NCBI GenBank assembly: GCA_902782225.1
Contig: CACZMF010000010.1
Coordinates: 1-64,000 of the forward strand
Direction of reading: 5' to 3'
Source: an uncultured Bacteroidia bacterium
GTDB taxonomy: Bacteria > Bacteroidota > Bacteroidia > Bacteroidales > UBA932
Length of the DNA: 64,000 bases
Part shown: in pieces, positions 9,577 through 17,284 of the stretch
Numbering within the stretch: the stretch's first letter is position 1
How the letters are laid out: each line of letters starts with the position of its first letter
Notes under the pieces: model-generated
Databases searched by the model: none
What the model saw: only the letters and a program-made list of their open reading frames with translations
Told to the model about the DNA's origin: nothing
Made by a program: the position numbers and the translations under genes

Positions 9577-10140
9577 TCAGACTCCGGCCAGACGCGCCCT
9601 GAGCTGCTTCAGGGCGATGTACATATGGTTCTCCACCGTGCTGAGGGAAATACCCAGACGCTCGCTGATCTCCTTGTTGGAAAGATTTTCCAGGTAGCTG
9701 AGGGTGAAAACTTCGCGGCAACGCGGAGAAAGGTTCTCGATGGCTTCGGAGATAATATTCCTCAGGTCTGCATCGAAGACGCTGCGTATCACCGGGTTAC
9801 GGTCCGGCGACCAGCAGTCGCCCAGAATGGAGATCAGCCTCTCCTCGAAGTAGCTTGTGTATAGGTTGGCCCGCTTCGCTTTCTTCAGGTAGTTGATGCA
9901 GCGGTTATAGACCGCGCGCAGCAGGTAGGATTGCAGAGTGCCGTCGTCTTCCTTGAGGGTGCGGCGGTTCTGCCACACGCCGAAGAGCACGTCCTGCACC
10001 ACGTCTTCGGCCCAGCTGCCGTTGATTCCGGACAGGAAAAGGCGCGCATACGAAATCAGGGAGGCATATCTTTCCCGGCACAGCAGGTTGAAAGCTTCCC
10101 TGTCACCGTATCTTATGCGAGTGACCAGGCCTTTTTGCAT
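9577..10140 (-). CDS. ECF RNA polymerase sigma factor
   Basis: 187 aa. Region 2 is at about 20-85 (DREAFNLLCRERY, EDVVQDVLFGVW). Region 4 is at about 130-180 and holds a helix-turn-helix (LENLSNKEISERLGISLSTVENH). This is the Bacteroidota expansion family of sigma-70 factors that sit at the head of FecR-SusC-SusD operons. The stop lies 52 nt before the FecR gene. A promoter-like TATATTTG sits 24 nt upstream of the ATG. The target promoter is expected to be that of its own operon, possibly in the 52-nt gap or before fecR. Confidence 0.95.
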   Translation of the reverse strand: MQKGLVTRIRYGDREAFNLLCRERYASLISYARLFLSGINGSWAEDVVQDVLFGVWQNRRTLKEDDGTLQSYLLRAVYNRCINYLKKAKRANLYTSYFEERLISILGDCWSPDRNPVIRSVFDADLRNIISEAIENLSPRCREVFTLSYLENLSNKEISERLGISLSTVENHMYIALKQLRARLAGV

Positions 10141-10164
10141 CTATTGGCTACAGTTTGTCTTCCG

Positions 10165-10172
10165 CAAATATA
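10165..10172 (-). promoter_or_regulatory. Bacteroidota -7 box (TATATTTG) for the sigma operon
   Basis: On the minus strand TATATTTG matches the TAnnTTTG -7 consensus of housekeeping promoters in this phylum. It lies 24 nt before the sigma-factor ATG and directly after the terminator of the preceding gene. A clear -33 TTTG was not seen. Confidence 0.5.
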
Positions 10173-10175
10173 TAT

Positions 10176-10206
10176 AAAAAAGGGACAGGTTATCCAACTT
10201 GTCCCT
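10176..10206 (-). terminator. Intrinsic terminator after the outer-membrane barrel gene
   Basis: On the minus strand an AGGGACAAG / CTTGTCCCT-type stem (one G-T pair in the other arm) with a loop near TTGGATAAC is followed by seven T. It is 24 nt past the stop at 10231 and separates that gene from the sigma operon. Confidence 0.8.
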
Positions 10207-10230
10207 AAAAAACTATATGCCGTATTCAGT

Positions 10231-13176
10231 CTACCTGCGGGGAGGGCCGCCGGGGCCGCGTCCGCCGTAACCTCCGGGGCCACCCATCCCGCGGGGGCGC
10301 ATCTTGTCGCGGTCGAAAGTGCCGAAGCGCCAGGTAAGGGACAAGACGATATAACGTCCCAGCGTGTTGTTCACGACTTCGGAGTGGTAGTTGGAATTGT
10401 CGGATACGCTGATGTTCTTGGCCTGCCCGAGTATGTCGTAGCCCTTTAGGGCGAGGGTCATCTTCCTCTTGAAGAGGAGTTTCTGGATTTCGGCGTTGAG
10501 TATGTGCTCGGGGGTGTAATTCAGATTGCTGGCGTAGCCGTTGTACCAGTTGAAGTTGTAGTCGCTCTTGAAGGTGATGCCGGGTTCTTCCCAGGTCCAG
10601 TTCACGGATGCGCGGATCTGGTTGTTGAAGGTCATGGTGTTGTCCGATTCCTTGGCTATGGTGTACCAGCTCTTGTTCATCCGGGTGCGGCCGCTCACGC
10701 TCAGCTCGAGGTTGTCGTTGCGGTAGGTCACGCGCAGGCGCTCGGTGGCGCTCAGGGTGCGGGTGGTGTTCTCCGTGAAGGCGAACTCCTTGTTGTTGTA
10801 GGACTTGAGGAAGGAGTCGTAGTCCATGTCGCCGGTCGTGGCGTTGTAGTAGTTGTCTATCTTGGAAGAGACGTCTTCCCCGCCCACATAAGAGGAGGAC
10901 TTGCTGTAGCCGGCACGCGCCATGTTGCTGATCGAGAAATTCGACTGCCCGAGCGGGATGTTGGCGAACATGTTCACGTTGGCGTTGAAGGAGTCGGGAC
11001 CGTTGAAGGGCATCGAATACTGGGCTCCGTTCGGTCCGTACCAGATGGCGTTCACGATGGGATCCTGGGTGTAGGCCCCGTCGAAGCGCACGTTCACCGA
11101 TGAGAACTTGCGACGGTTGGAGTAGCGGTACTCTCCCCTGAGACTGTGGCTGAAATAGGGAGCCAGGTAGGGGTTGCCGAAGCCGATGTTCAGGGGGTCG
11201 GTGTTGTCGGGCACCGGGATAAGCCGGGACACGCTGGGCTGCTCGGAGGAGCCGCGGTAGAACATGCGCATGTTGGCGTCGTCGCTCATCTCCCACCAGA
11301 GCATGCCCTGGGGAGAGAACCTCCAGCGGAAATCGTCGTAGGGGTCGAGGGCCCTGCCGGCGCGGGTGGTCTCGTTGTGGGTCTTCGTGGGCCTTGCCGA
11401 GAAACCGAGCTGGAAGCGCATCTTGTCCGTCTGGTAGAGGGCGTTGGCGCCAATGTTCTGGCTGTTGTTCTCATTGACCACGCGGCTGGAATAGAAATCG
11501 TCCTTTACTCCGCCGCTGAGCATGTCGTAGGTGTCCTTGACCGAAGAGGACCTGGACCAGTTGTAGGAATAATTGGCCTCCACGTAGAAGTGGTTGCCGA
11601 GAGGCTCGGTGTAGGTCACGCGGCCGAAGACGCTGGCGCTGTTGCTGTTCTGGTCGATGCGCTGGTCCTGGTTGCGGGTGTTGCCCCAGGCGGAGCCGTC
11701 ATAGCCGCCGGACATGACCGTGGAGCCGTTGCGGCTGTCCATCGTGTTGTTGGAATAGCTGTAGCGGGCCATCGCGGTGAGGGTACGCCCCGGGATTCCA
11801 AGGCGCTGGCGCAGCAGGAAGAAACCGCTGGTGCTGAGGTTGCGGTTGTTTCCCACGTTAGAGGACTTGCTTTCGTTTATCTTGGTGGGGGCGCTGCCGT
11901 TGAGGTAGTCGTAGTCGGTGGACGAATTGCTCAGCTGGTTGTAGTTGCCGCCGCCGAAATTGAGCTGGGGCTCGAACAGTATGGAGGTGTTTTCAGTGAA
12001 CTTGTGCTCCAGGCGCATGCCCACGCGGTGGCCCCATGTGCGGGTGTCGTTGGTGCCTTCGGATGCAGAGAGCATGTTGTGGTCTTCCAGGTAGGTGGTC
12101 TTGGCGCTCTCCTCCTCCACCAGCTTGTGGGTGTTGTTGTAGAGATAGTTGCCGCTGAGGTCCATCTTGTTGTCGAAGAGGGTCCAGGCGCCGTTGACGC
12201 CTCCCATCCAGGACTCGGTGATGCCGTTGTCGCCCCAGTTGCCGCCGCGGCCGCCGCCGAAACCGCCGCCGCCACCCCGCATATTGCCCATCATGGAGCC
12301 GGCAAGGTCGTTGAAGCCGCGGTTGTTGGTGTTGTTGGCGTTGGCGATGAGCGAGAGCTGGGTCTTGTCGGTGAATTTACCCACGAAGGCCGCTCCCTGA
12401 TAGCGCCAGTCGCCTTCCACGTTGGTGGAGGGCACGTCGTGGCCGCCGCCGGCCATCACATTTCCGAAAAGGCCCTTCATCATACCGGGCTTGATGCTGA
12501 GGTCGATGACCTGCTCCTCTTCGCCGTCGTCGATGCCGGTGAATTCAGCCTGCTCGGACTTTTTCTGTATGACCTTCAGTTTGTTGACTATCTTGGCGGG
12601 GATGTTCTTGGAAGCCAGCTGGGGGTCGTCCAGGAAGAAGGTCTTGCCGTCGATGGTTATCTTCTTGATAGCCTGACCGTTGACGGTAATCGCCCCGTCT
12701 TCGGAGACCTCCACGCCGGGGAGCTTTTTCAGCAGGTCCTCAAGCACGTCGTTGTCGGTGGTCTTGAATGAAGAAGCGTTGTACTCTATCGTGTCCTTCT
12801 TGATGATGATGGGGTTGCCGACTGCGGAGACCGAAGCGGCATCGAGCTGCTGCTGGTCCACTTTCATCCGGATTTCGCCCATATCCTTGACGTCGGGAAT
12901 CTTGATTTCCTTTTCGAAGGCCTGGTAGCCGAGCAGTTCCGCCCTGAAAGTGTAGGTGCCGGCACGGACTCCGGTGAGTTCCACCTTGCCCTCGGAATCG
13001 CTGAGCACGTATTTGGCCGGCTTCTGGGCGCCTTCCTTGGTCAGGGACACTGTGGCAAAGCCCACGGGCTCGCCATTGGATTCGTCGATCAATACCGCAG
13101 TCAGGCGGTTCTGGGCGTATATGCCGGTGCCGAGGAGCAGCGCCCCGAGAAGGCACAATAATCTTCTAAAGTTCAT
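10231..13176 (-). CDS. TonB-receptor-like outer-membrane beta-barrel protein, Gly-rich
   Basis: 981 aa from the ATG at 13176; a longer start 21 nt upstream would only extend the signal peptide. Order: signal peptide ending GIYAQ, a carboxypeptidase-regulatory-like domain (about 23-105: LTAVLIDESNGEPVGFATV, AELLGYQAF), a plug-like domain (about 125-235: EDLLKKLPGVEVSEDGAITVNGQ, KKITIDGK), and a large barrel of the 'outer membrane beta-barrel family' type ending in LSLTWRFGTF. Two glycine-rich stretches stand out, one near residue 300 (RGGGGGFGGGRGG) and one as a C-terminal tail of Gly, Pro and Arg after the barrel. Such proteins resemble TonB receptors but often have no known ligand. It is transcribed alone, between ruvC and the sigma operon, with its own promoter-like box and terminator. 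Confidence 0.85.
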   Translation of the reverse strand: MNFRRLLCLLGALLLGTGIYAQNRLTAVLIDESNGEPVGFATVSLTKEGAQKPAKYVLSDSEGKVELTGVRAGTYTFRAELLGYQAFEKEIKIPDVKDMGEIRMKVDQQQLDAASVSAVGNPIIIKKDTIEYNASSFKTTDNDVLEDLLKKLPGVEVSEDGAITVNGQAIKKITIDGKTFFLDDPQLASKNIPAKIVNKLKVIQKKSEQAEFTGIDDGEEEQVIDLSIKPGMMKGLFGNVMAGGGHDVPSTNVEGDWRYQGAAFVGKFTDKTQLSLIANANNTNNRGFNDLAGSMMGNMRGGGGGFGGGRGGNWGDNGITESWMGGVNGAWTLFDNKMDLSGNYLYNNTHKLVEEESAKTTYLEDHNMLSASEGTNDTRTWGHRVGMRLEHKFTENTSILFEPQLNFGGGNYNQLSNSSTDYDYLNGSAPTKINESKSSNVGNNRNLSTSGFFLLRQRLGIPGRTLTAMARYSYSNNTMDSRNGSTVMSGGYDGSAWGNTRNQDQRIDQNSNSASVFGRVTYTEPLGNHFYVEANYSYNWSRSSSVKDTYDMLSGGVKDDFYSSRVVNENNSQNIGANALYQTDKMRFQLGFSARPTKTHNETTRAGRALDPYDDFRWRFSPQGMLWWEMSDDANMRMFYRGSSEQPSVSRLIPVPDNTDPLNIGFGNPYLAPYFSHSLRGEYRYSNRRKFSSVNVRFDGAYTQDPIVNAIWYGPNGAQYSMPFNGPDSFNANVNMFANIPLGQSNFSISNMARAGYSKSSSYVGGEDVSSKIDNYYNATTGDMDYDSFLKSYNNKEFAFTENTTRTLSATERLRVTYRNDNLELSVSGRTRMNKSWYTIAKESDNTMTFNNQIRASVNWTWEEPGITFKSDYNFNWYNGYASNLNYTPEHILNAEIQKLLFKRKMTLALKGYDILGQAKNISVSDNSNYHSEVVNNTLGRYIVLSLTWRFGTFDRDKMRPRGMGGPGGYGGRGPGGPPRR

Positions 13177-13194
13177 ACTTCTACTTAGACGCTG

Positions 13195-13202
13195 CAAATC
13201 TA
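13195..13202 (-). promoter_or_regulatory. -7 box (TAGATTTG) for the 10231-13176 gene
   Basis: TAGATTTG on the minus strand fits TAnnTTTG and lies 18 nt upstream of the ATG at 13176, in the 43-nt gap after ruvC. Confidence 0.45.
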
Positions 13203-13219
13203 CTAAAGTTTAATCAAAT

Positions 13220-13774
13220 TTATTTAATCCTGTCGGGATTTGCAGCAAGGAATTTTTCCCAGGAGCTGCCGGACGCCTTGCCGGCAAGGGGGCTGGACTG
13301 CTCATAGAAATGGCACATCGCGATGGCGAGGGCGTCCGTGGCATCCAGATGGCCGGGATCGATGTTGATCCCCAGGGTCTTCTCCACGATCAGCGCCACC
13401 TGCTCCTTGGAGGCGGCACCATTGCCGCAGATTGCCTGCTTGGCTTTGCGCGGGGCGTATTCATACACGGCTGCGCCGTGCTGCAGGGCAGCCGTCATAG
13501 CCGCACCCTGCGCGCGGCCGAGCTTGAAAATGACCTGGGCGTTGCGGCCGTAGAACGGCGATTCGATCGCCAGGTCGTCGGGCCTGTGCAGTTCGCACAG
13601 GGCCGACACTTTGTCGAAGATAATCAGGAGTTTATCGTAGATATTATCCACCCTTCTGAGGTCCAGCACACCCATATCCACGAACTGGGGCTTACCCCCT
13701 CTCACACGGATAATCCCGAAACCAAGCAGGTTGGTTCCGGGATCTATTCCGAGTATGGTGCAATCCTTAATCAA
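13220..13774 (-). CDS. ruvC: Holliday junction resolvase RuvC
   Basis: 184 aa, normal family length. Resolves Holliday junctions with RuvAB during recombination. Catalytic acids are visible: Asp11 in GIDPGT, Glu71 in AIESPF, and Asp144/Asp147 in HLDATDALA. The only start that leaves the N-terminal beta-strand intact is a TTG at 13772-13774, which overlaps the last codons of serS by 8 nt, so translation is probably coupled to serS. No Shine-Dalgarno-like sequence is seen. The C-terminus carries a short extra tail after the catalytic domain. Confidence 0.95.
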   Translation of the reverse strand: MIKDCTILGIDPGTNLLGFGIIRVRGGKPQFVDMGVLDLRRVDNIYDKLLIIFDKVSALCELHRPDDLAIESPFYGRNAQVIFKLGRAQGAAMTAALQHGAAVYEYAPRKAKQAICGNGAASKEQVALIVEKTLGINIDPGHLDATDALAIAMCHFYEQSSPLAGKASGSSWEKFLAANPDRIK

Positions 13775-15038
13775 TCTTGTCGAAGCCCGTGTAGGGACGC
13801 AGGATTTCGGGGATCACGATGCCGTCCGGGGTCTGGTTGTCCTCGAGGAGGGCGGCCACGACGCGCGGAAGGGCCAGGGAACTGCCGTTCAAGGTGTGCG
13901 CCAGCTGGGTCTTGCCCTCGGCGTCGCGGTAGCGGCAGTGCAGGCGGTTGGCCTGGAAGGTCTCGAAATTGGACACGCTGCTGATTTCCAGCCAGCGGCC
14001 CTGCGCGGCGCTCCACAGCTCGAAGTCGTAGGTGATGGCGGAGGTGAAGGACATATCGCCGCCGCAGAGGCGGAGGATACGGTAGCGCAGGCCGAGCTTG
14101 TTCACTATGCTCTCCACGTGGGCTACCATATCGTCAAGGGCCTTGTAGCTGTCTTCGGGCTTCTCCACGCGCACGATTTCCACTTTGTCGAACTGGTGCA
14201 GGCGGTTCAGGCCGCGCACGTCCTTGCCGTAGGAACCTGCCTCCCTACGGAAACAGGGGGTGTAGGCGGTCAGGCGCTGGGGAATCTGGTCGGCGGCGAG
14301 AATCACGTCGCGGAAAATGTTGGTCACGGGCACCTCTGCCGTCGGCACCATGTAGAAGTCATCGACTTCCGCGTGGTACATCTGGCCTTCCTTGTCGGGG
14401 AGCTGGCCGGTGCCGAAACCGGAATCGCGGTTCACCATCACGGGAGGCTCGACCTCCTTGTAGCCGGCTGCGGTGTTGCAGTCCAGGAAGAAGTTGATCA
14501 GGGCCCTCTGGAGCTTGGCGCCCTTGCCCTTATAGACAGGGAAACCGGCTCCGGTGATCTTCACGCCGAGGTCGAAATCGATGATGTCGTACTTCTTGGC
14601 AAGTTCCCAGTGCGGGAGTGCGCCCTCGGGGAGCTTCACCTCGGGGCCGCCCATCTTCACTATCTCGTTGTCCTCGGCACCTGCGCCGGGCTTCACCAGC
14701 GGACAAGGGATATTGGGCATGAGCACCAGGTTCCGCTCCATCTCTGCGGCCGCTTCGTCCATACGGGCAAGCAGCTCTCCGGAACGGGCCTTGAGCTCGG
14801 CGACCGCGGCCTTGGCCTTCTCGGCCTCGTCGCGAAGGCCCTGCTTCATCAGGGTCCCGATTTCGGCCGCCTTCTGCTTCTGGCTGGCCAGAAGGGCGTC
14901 GGTTTCGGTCTGGAGGTTACGGCGCAGGCGGTCCAGTTCGACCACCTTGTCAACTATCGGCTGCGCGTCGAAATTCTTGATTTTCAATTTCTCAACGACT
15001 CCCTGGGGGTCGTCGCGAAGCATCTTGAGCGTCAACAT
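13767..15038 (-). CDS. serS: Seryl-tRNA synthetase
   Basis: 423 aa, full length for bacterial SerRS. The N-terminal antiparallel coiled coil (about 25-105, rich in K, E, A) binds the long variable arm of tRNA-Ser. The class II catalytic core contains TAEVPVTN (about residue 235), FRREAGSYGKD (motif 2) and NGSSLALPR (motif 3). Charges tRNA-Ser with serine in the cytoplasm. It overlaps the ruvC start by 8 nt and follows rpmA by 77 nt, a gap that contains a possible attenuator hairpin. Confidence 0.97.
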   Translation of the reverse strand: MLTLKMLRDDPQGVVEKLKIKNFDAQPIVDKVVELDRLRRNLQTETDALLASQKQKAAEIGTLMKQGLRDEAEKAKAAVAELKARSGELLARMDEAAAEMERNLVLMPNIPCPLVKPGAGAEDNEIVKMGGPEVKLPEGALPHWELAKKYDIIDFDLGVKITGAGFPVYKGKGAKLQRALINFFLDCNTAAGYKEVEPPVMVNRDSGFGTGQLPDKEGQMYHAEVDDFYMVPTAEVPVTNIFRDVILAADQIPQRLTAYTPCFRREAGSYGKDVRGLNRLHQFDKVEIVRVEKPEDSYKALDDMVAHVESIVNKLGLRYRILRLCGGDMSFTSAITYDFELWSAAQGRWLEISSVSNFETFQANRLHCRYRDAEGKTQLAHTLNGSSLALPRVVAALLEDNQTPDGIVIPEILRPYTGFDKID

Positions 15039-15051
15039 AGCTGTGTAAATT

Positions 15052-15094
15052 AAAAAAAATGACCCGCAACCCCGATCCCGAAGTGCAAGTCATT
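15052..15094 (-). terminator. Possible terminator or attenuator between rpmA and serS
   Basis: On the minus strand AATGAC (15094-15089) can pair with GTCATT (15063-15058), followed by a run of eight T that ends about 13 nt before the serS ATG. The stem is only 6 bp with a long, GC-rich loop, so it is weak. It could end the rplU-rpmA transcript, or act as a leader attenuator for serS. Confidence 0.35.
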
Positions 15095-15115
15095 GTTCAC
15101 ATAAAACCTTCGAGA

Positions 15116-15379
15116 TTAGCTCTCAAAAGGGACCACTGACACGTAGGACCTGTCAGTCTTGCGGCAGCGTGCGAATTTGACAGTACCGTCAATGAGAGCG
15201 TAGAGAGTGTGGTCCTTGCCCATACCCACGTTGGTGGAAGGATTGTGGACGGTGCCCCTCTGGCGGACTATGATATTGCCGGCCTTCACGACCTCGCCGC
15301 CGAATTTCTTGAGACCCAGGCGCTTGCTCTGCGACTCACGACCGTTCTTGGAACTGGATTGACCTTTCTTGTGTGCCAT
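15116..15379 (-). CDS. rpmA: 50S ribosomal protein L27
   Basis: 87 aa, family length. [16 protein letters not shown] start and [17 protein letters not shown] and [12 protein letters not shown] blocks are characteristic. There is no cleaved N-terminal extension of the Firmicutes type. It is 5 nt after rplU, the near-universal L21-L27 pair. Confidence 0.98.
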   Translation of the reverse strand: MAHKKGQSSSKNGRESQSKRLGLKKFGGEVVKAGNIIVRQRGTVHNPSTNVGMGKDHTLYALIDGTVKFARCRKTDRSYVSVVPFES

Positions 15380-15384
15380 AATTC

Positions 15385-15699
15385 TTAAGCGATTGCGTTG
15401 ATTTTGATCTTGGTGAGTTTCTGGCGATGACCGTTGAGCTTCTGGAAGCCCTTGCGACGGATCTTCTTGAACACGATGACCTTGTCGGCCTTTGCATCGT
15501 CATCCAGGACGGTGGCCTTGACCACTGCGCCCTCAACATAGGGAGTTCCGACCTTCACGGCGTCTCCGTCGGCGACGAGGAGCACCTTGCCGAACTCTAC
15601 ATCAGCACCCTTGGCATCGGCGAGCCTCTGCACAAAGATTTCGTTGCCAGCTTCTACTTTAAACTGCTGGCCTGCAATGTCTACGATTGCGTACATCAA
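15385..15699 (-). CDS. rplU: 50S ribosomal protein L21
   Basis: 104 aa, family length. [17 protein letters not shown] start, and the C-terminal [23 protein letters not shown] block matches L21. First gene of the L21-L27 pair; the long upstream leader may carry regulatory structure (see 15700-15787). Confidence 0.98.
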   Translation of the reverse strand: MMYAIVDIAGQQFKVEAGNEIFVQRLADAKGADVEFGKVLLVADGDAVKVGTPYVEGAVVKATVLDDDAKADKVIVFKKIRRKGFQKLNGHRQKLTKIKINAIA

Positions 15700-15787
15700 A
15701 CAATGTTTTTAAATGTTTGGGCCTGGGGCGGCTGCCCTGCGGCAGCTCTTGGCGAGCCCTTCGGTCATAAAATGGACGGCAAAGATA
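15700..15787 (-). promoter_or_regulatory. rplU promoter and structured 5' leader
   Basis: On the minus strand a TATCTTTG box (15787-15780) fits the TAnnTTTG promoter consensus, predicting a start near 15773 and a leader of about 70 nt. The leader contains a strong GCTGCC ... GGCAGC hairpin and further GC-rich complementary segments (around 15720-15765), then an A/T-rich stretch before the ATG. This layout would suit autoregulation by L21 or L27, but no described leader motif was matched. Confidence 0.4.
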
Positions 15788-15886
15788 GTGATAATTATCA
15801 GATTATCAAAATTATTTTCATTTCGGATTACTCCTTTTTTTGCCGATATTTGTGGTTACGTTCACTTGATTGAAATTTGTAACGAT

Positions 15887-17284
15887 ATGATAAACACTAC
15901 TTCAGAGCGCATCGAGGCCATAGTGGAGGCCCAGCGCGCATTCTTCGCATCCGAAGCCACACGCGACGTCGCTTTCCGCAAACGCCAGCTCCGCGCCCTC
16001 CTGAGCGGCCTGCAGAAATGGGAAAAACCTCTCTGCGACGCCCTCTGGAAGGATTTGCACAAATCCTACGAAGAGGCATTCATGACCGAGATAGGCATAC
16101 TCTACGGCGAAATTTCGGAGGCCCTGAAAAAGACCGCCCGCTGGGCGCGCCGCCGCCGTATGCCCACCCCTCCCACAGGCATGCCTTCCTCGAGCTGGAT
16201 CATACGCGAGCCGCTCGGCTGCACGCTGATCATGAGCCCCTGGAACTATCCCGTGCAGCTGCTCCTCAATCCGCTCATCGGCGCCATCTCCGCCGGCTGC
16301 ACGGCCATCCTGAAGCCTTCTCCCTATGTGCCGAACGTGTCGCTGGCGCTGGAGAAAATGATCTCCGAGACCTTCCCCGAGGAATACATAGCCGTGGTGC
16401 AGGGCAACCGCGACGTCAATTCGGCGCTGCTCGAAAAACGTTTCGACCTGGTGTTCTTTACCGGCAGTCCGGCGCTCGGGAAGGTGGTGATGGAAGCCCA
16501 GTCCAGGTATCTTACCCCCCTTGTGCTCGAACTTGGCGGCAAGAGCCCCTGCATCGTGGACAAGGACGCCGACATCCCCGTCGCCGCCCGCCGCATCGTG
16601 TGGGGGAAATGCCTCAACAGCGGCCAGACCTGCATAGCCCCGGACTACCTTTTCCTTCATGAAGACATAAAAGGCGCATTCGTGGAAGCTTTCAAAAAGG
16701 AACTGGCGGCCCTGTACCCCGAGGGCACAAAAGACGCAAAGCACTACGTCCACATAGTCCGCGACCGCGCCTTCGAGCGCCTGCAGGGCTATCTCAAGGA
16801 CGGGACCGTCATCGCCGGAGGCCACTCCGACCCGGCCACCCGCTGGTTCGAACCCACGCTGCTCGACGGCGTGAGCCCCGAGGCCCCGGTGATGCAGGAA
16901 GAGATTTTCGGCCCCATCTTCCCCATACTCACCTTCCGCAGCCGCGACGAGGTGGTCCGCTTCGTGAGCGCCCGCGAAAAGCCGCTGGCATTCTACTACT
17001 TCGGCAAGAAGGCCGACGCCTGGGAGATCCTCGGCCGCACGACTTCCGGCGGAGCATGCATCAACGACGTCATCATGCACGTGGCCAACAGCAAGATACC
17101 CTTCGGAGGTGTGGGCAATTCAGGGATGGGCAGCTACCACGGCGAGCGAAGCTTCCTGGCATTCAGCCATGAGCGCTCCGTGCTTGTCACGCCCACCTGC
17201 GTGGACCTGAAATTCCGCTATATGCCCTACGGCATGTTCAGGCTGGTGAGGTTCCTTCTCGCAGGACGGGTCAGGAATTCTTGA
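15887..17284 (+). CDS. NAD(P)-dependent aldehyde dehydrogenase (class 3-like)
   Basis: 465 aa from the ATG at 15887; the frame is open further upstream, but that part does not look like the family. Oxidises aldehydes to acids. Seen: SPWNYPVQLLLNPL (cofactor-binding Asn), FFTGSPALGKVV, catalytic Glu215 in ELGGKSP and catalytic Cys249 in SGQTCIAPDY, EEIFGPIFPI and the SGGACINDVIMH block. The short length and the GQTCIAPDY form match the class 3 / fatty-aldehyde-type branch. Its stop overlaps the tail of the convergent ATPase gene by 14 nt. A GATATTTG near 15845 is one base off the promoter consensus. Physiological substrate unknown. Confidence 0.93.
   Translation: MINTTSERIEAIVEAQRAFFASEATRDVAFRKRQLRALLSGLQKWEKPLCDALWKDLHKSYEEAFMTEIGILYGEISEALKKTARWARRRRMPTPPTGMPSSSWIIREPLGCTLIMSPWNYPVQLLLNPLIGAISAGCTAILKPSPYVPNVSLALEKMISETFPEEYIAVVQGNRDVNSALLEKRFDLVFFTGSPALGKVVMEAQSRYLTPLVLELGGKSPCIVDKDADIPVAARRIVWGKCLNSGQTCIAPDYLFLHEDIKGAFVEAFKKELAALYPEGTKDAKHYVHIVRDRAFERLQGYLKDGTVIAGGHSDPATRWFEPTLLDGVSPEAPVMQEEIFGPIFPILTFRSRDEVVRFVSAREKPLAFYYFGKKADAWEILGRTTSGGACINDVIMHVANSKIPFGGVGNSGMGSYHGERSFLAFSHERSVLVTPTCVDLKFRYMPYGMFRLVRFLLAGRVRNS

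Noticed and set aside
11146-12771. A 541-codon plus-strand open frame
   Set aside because: Antisense to the outer-membrane barrel gene, no family similarity.
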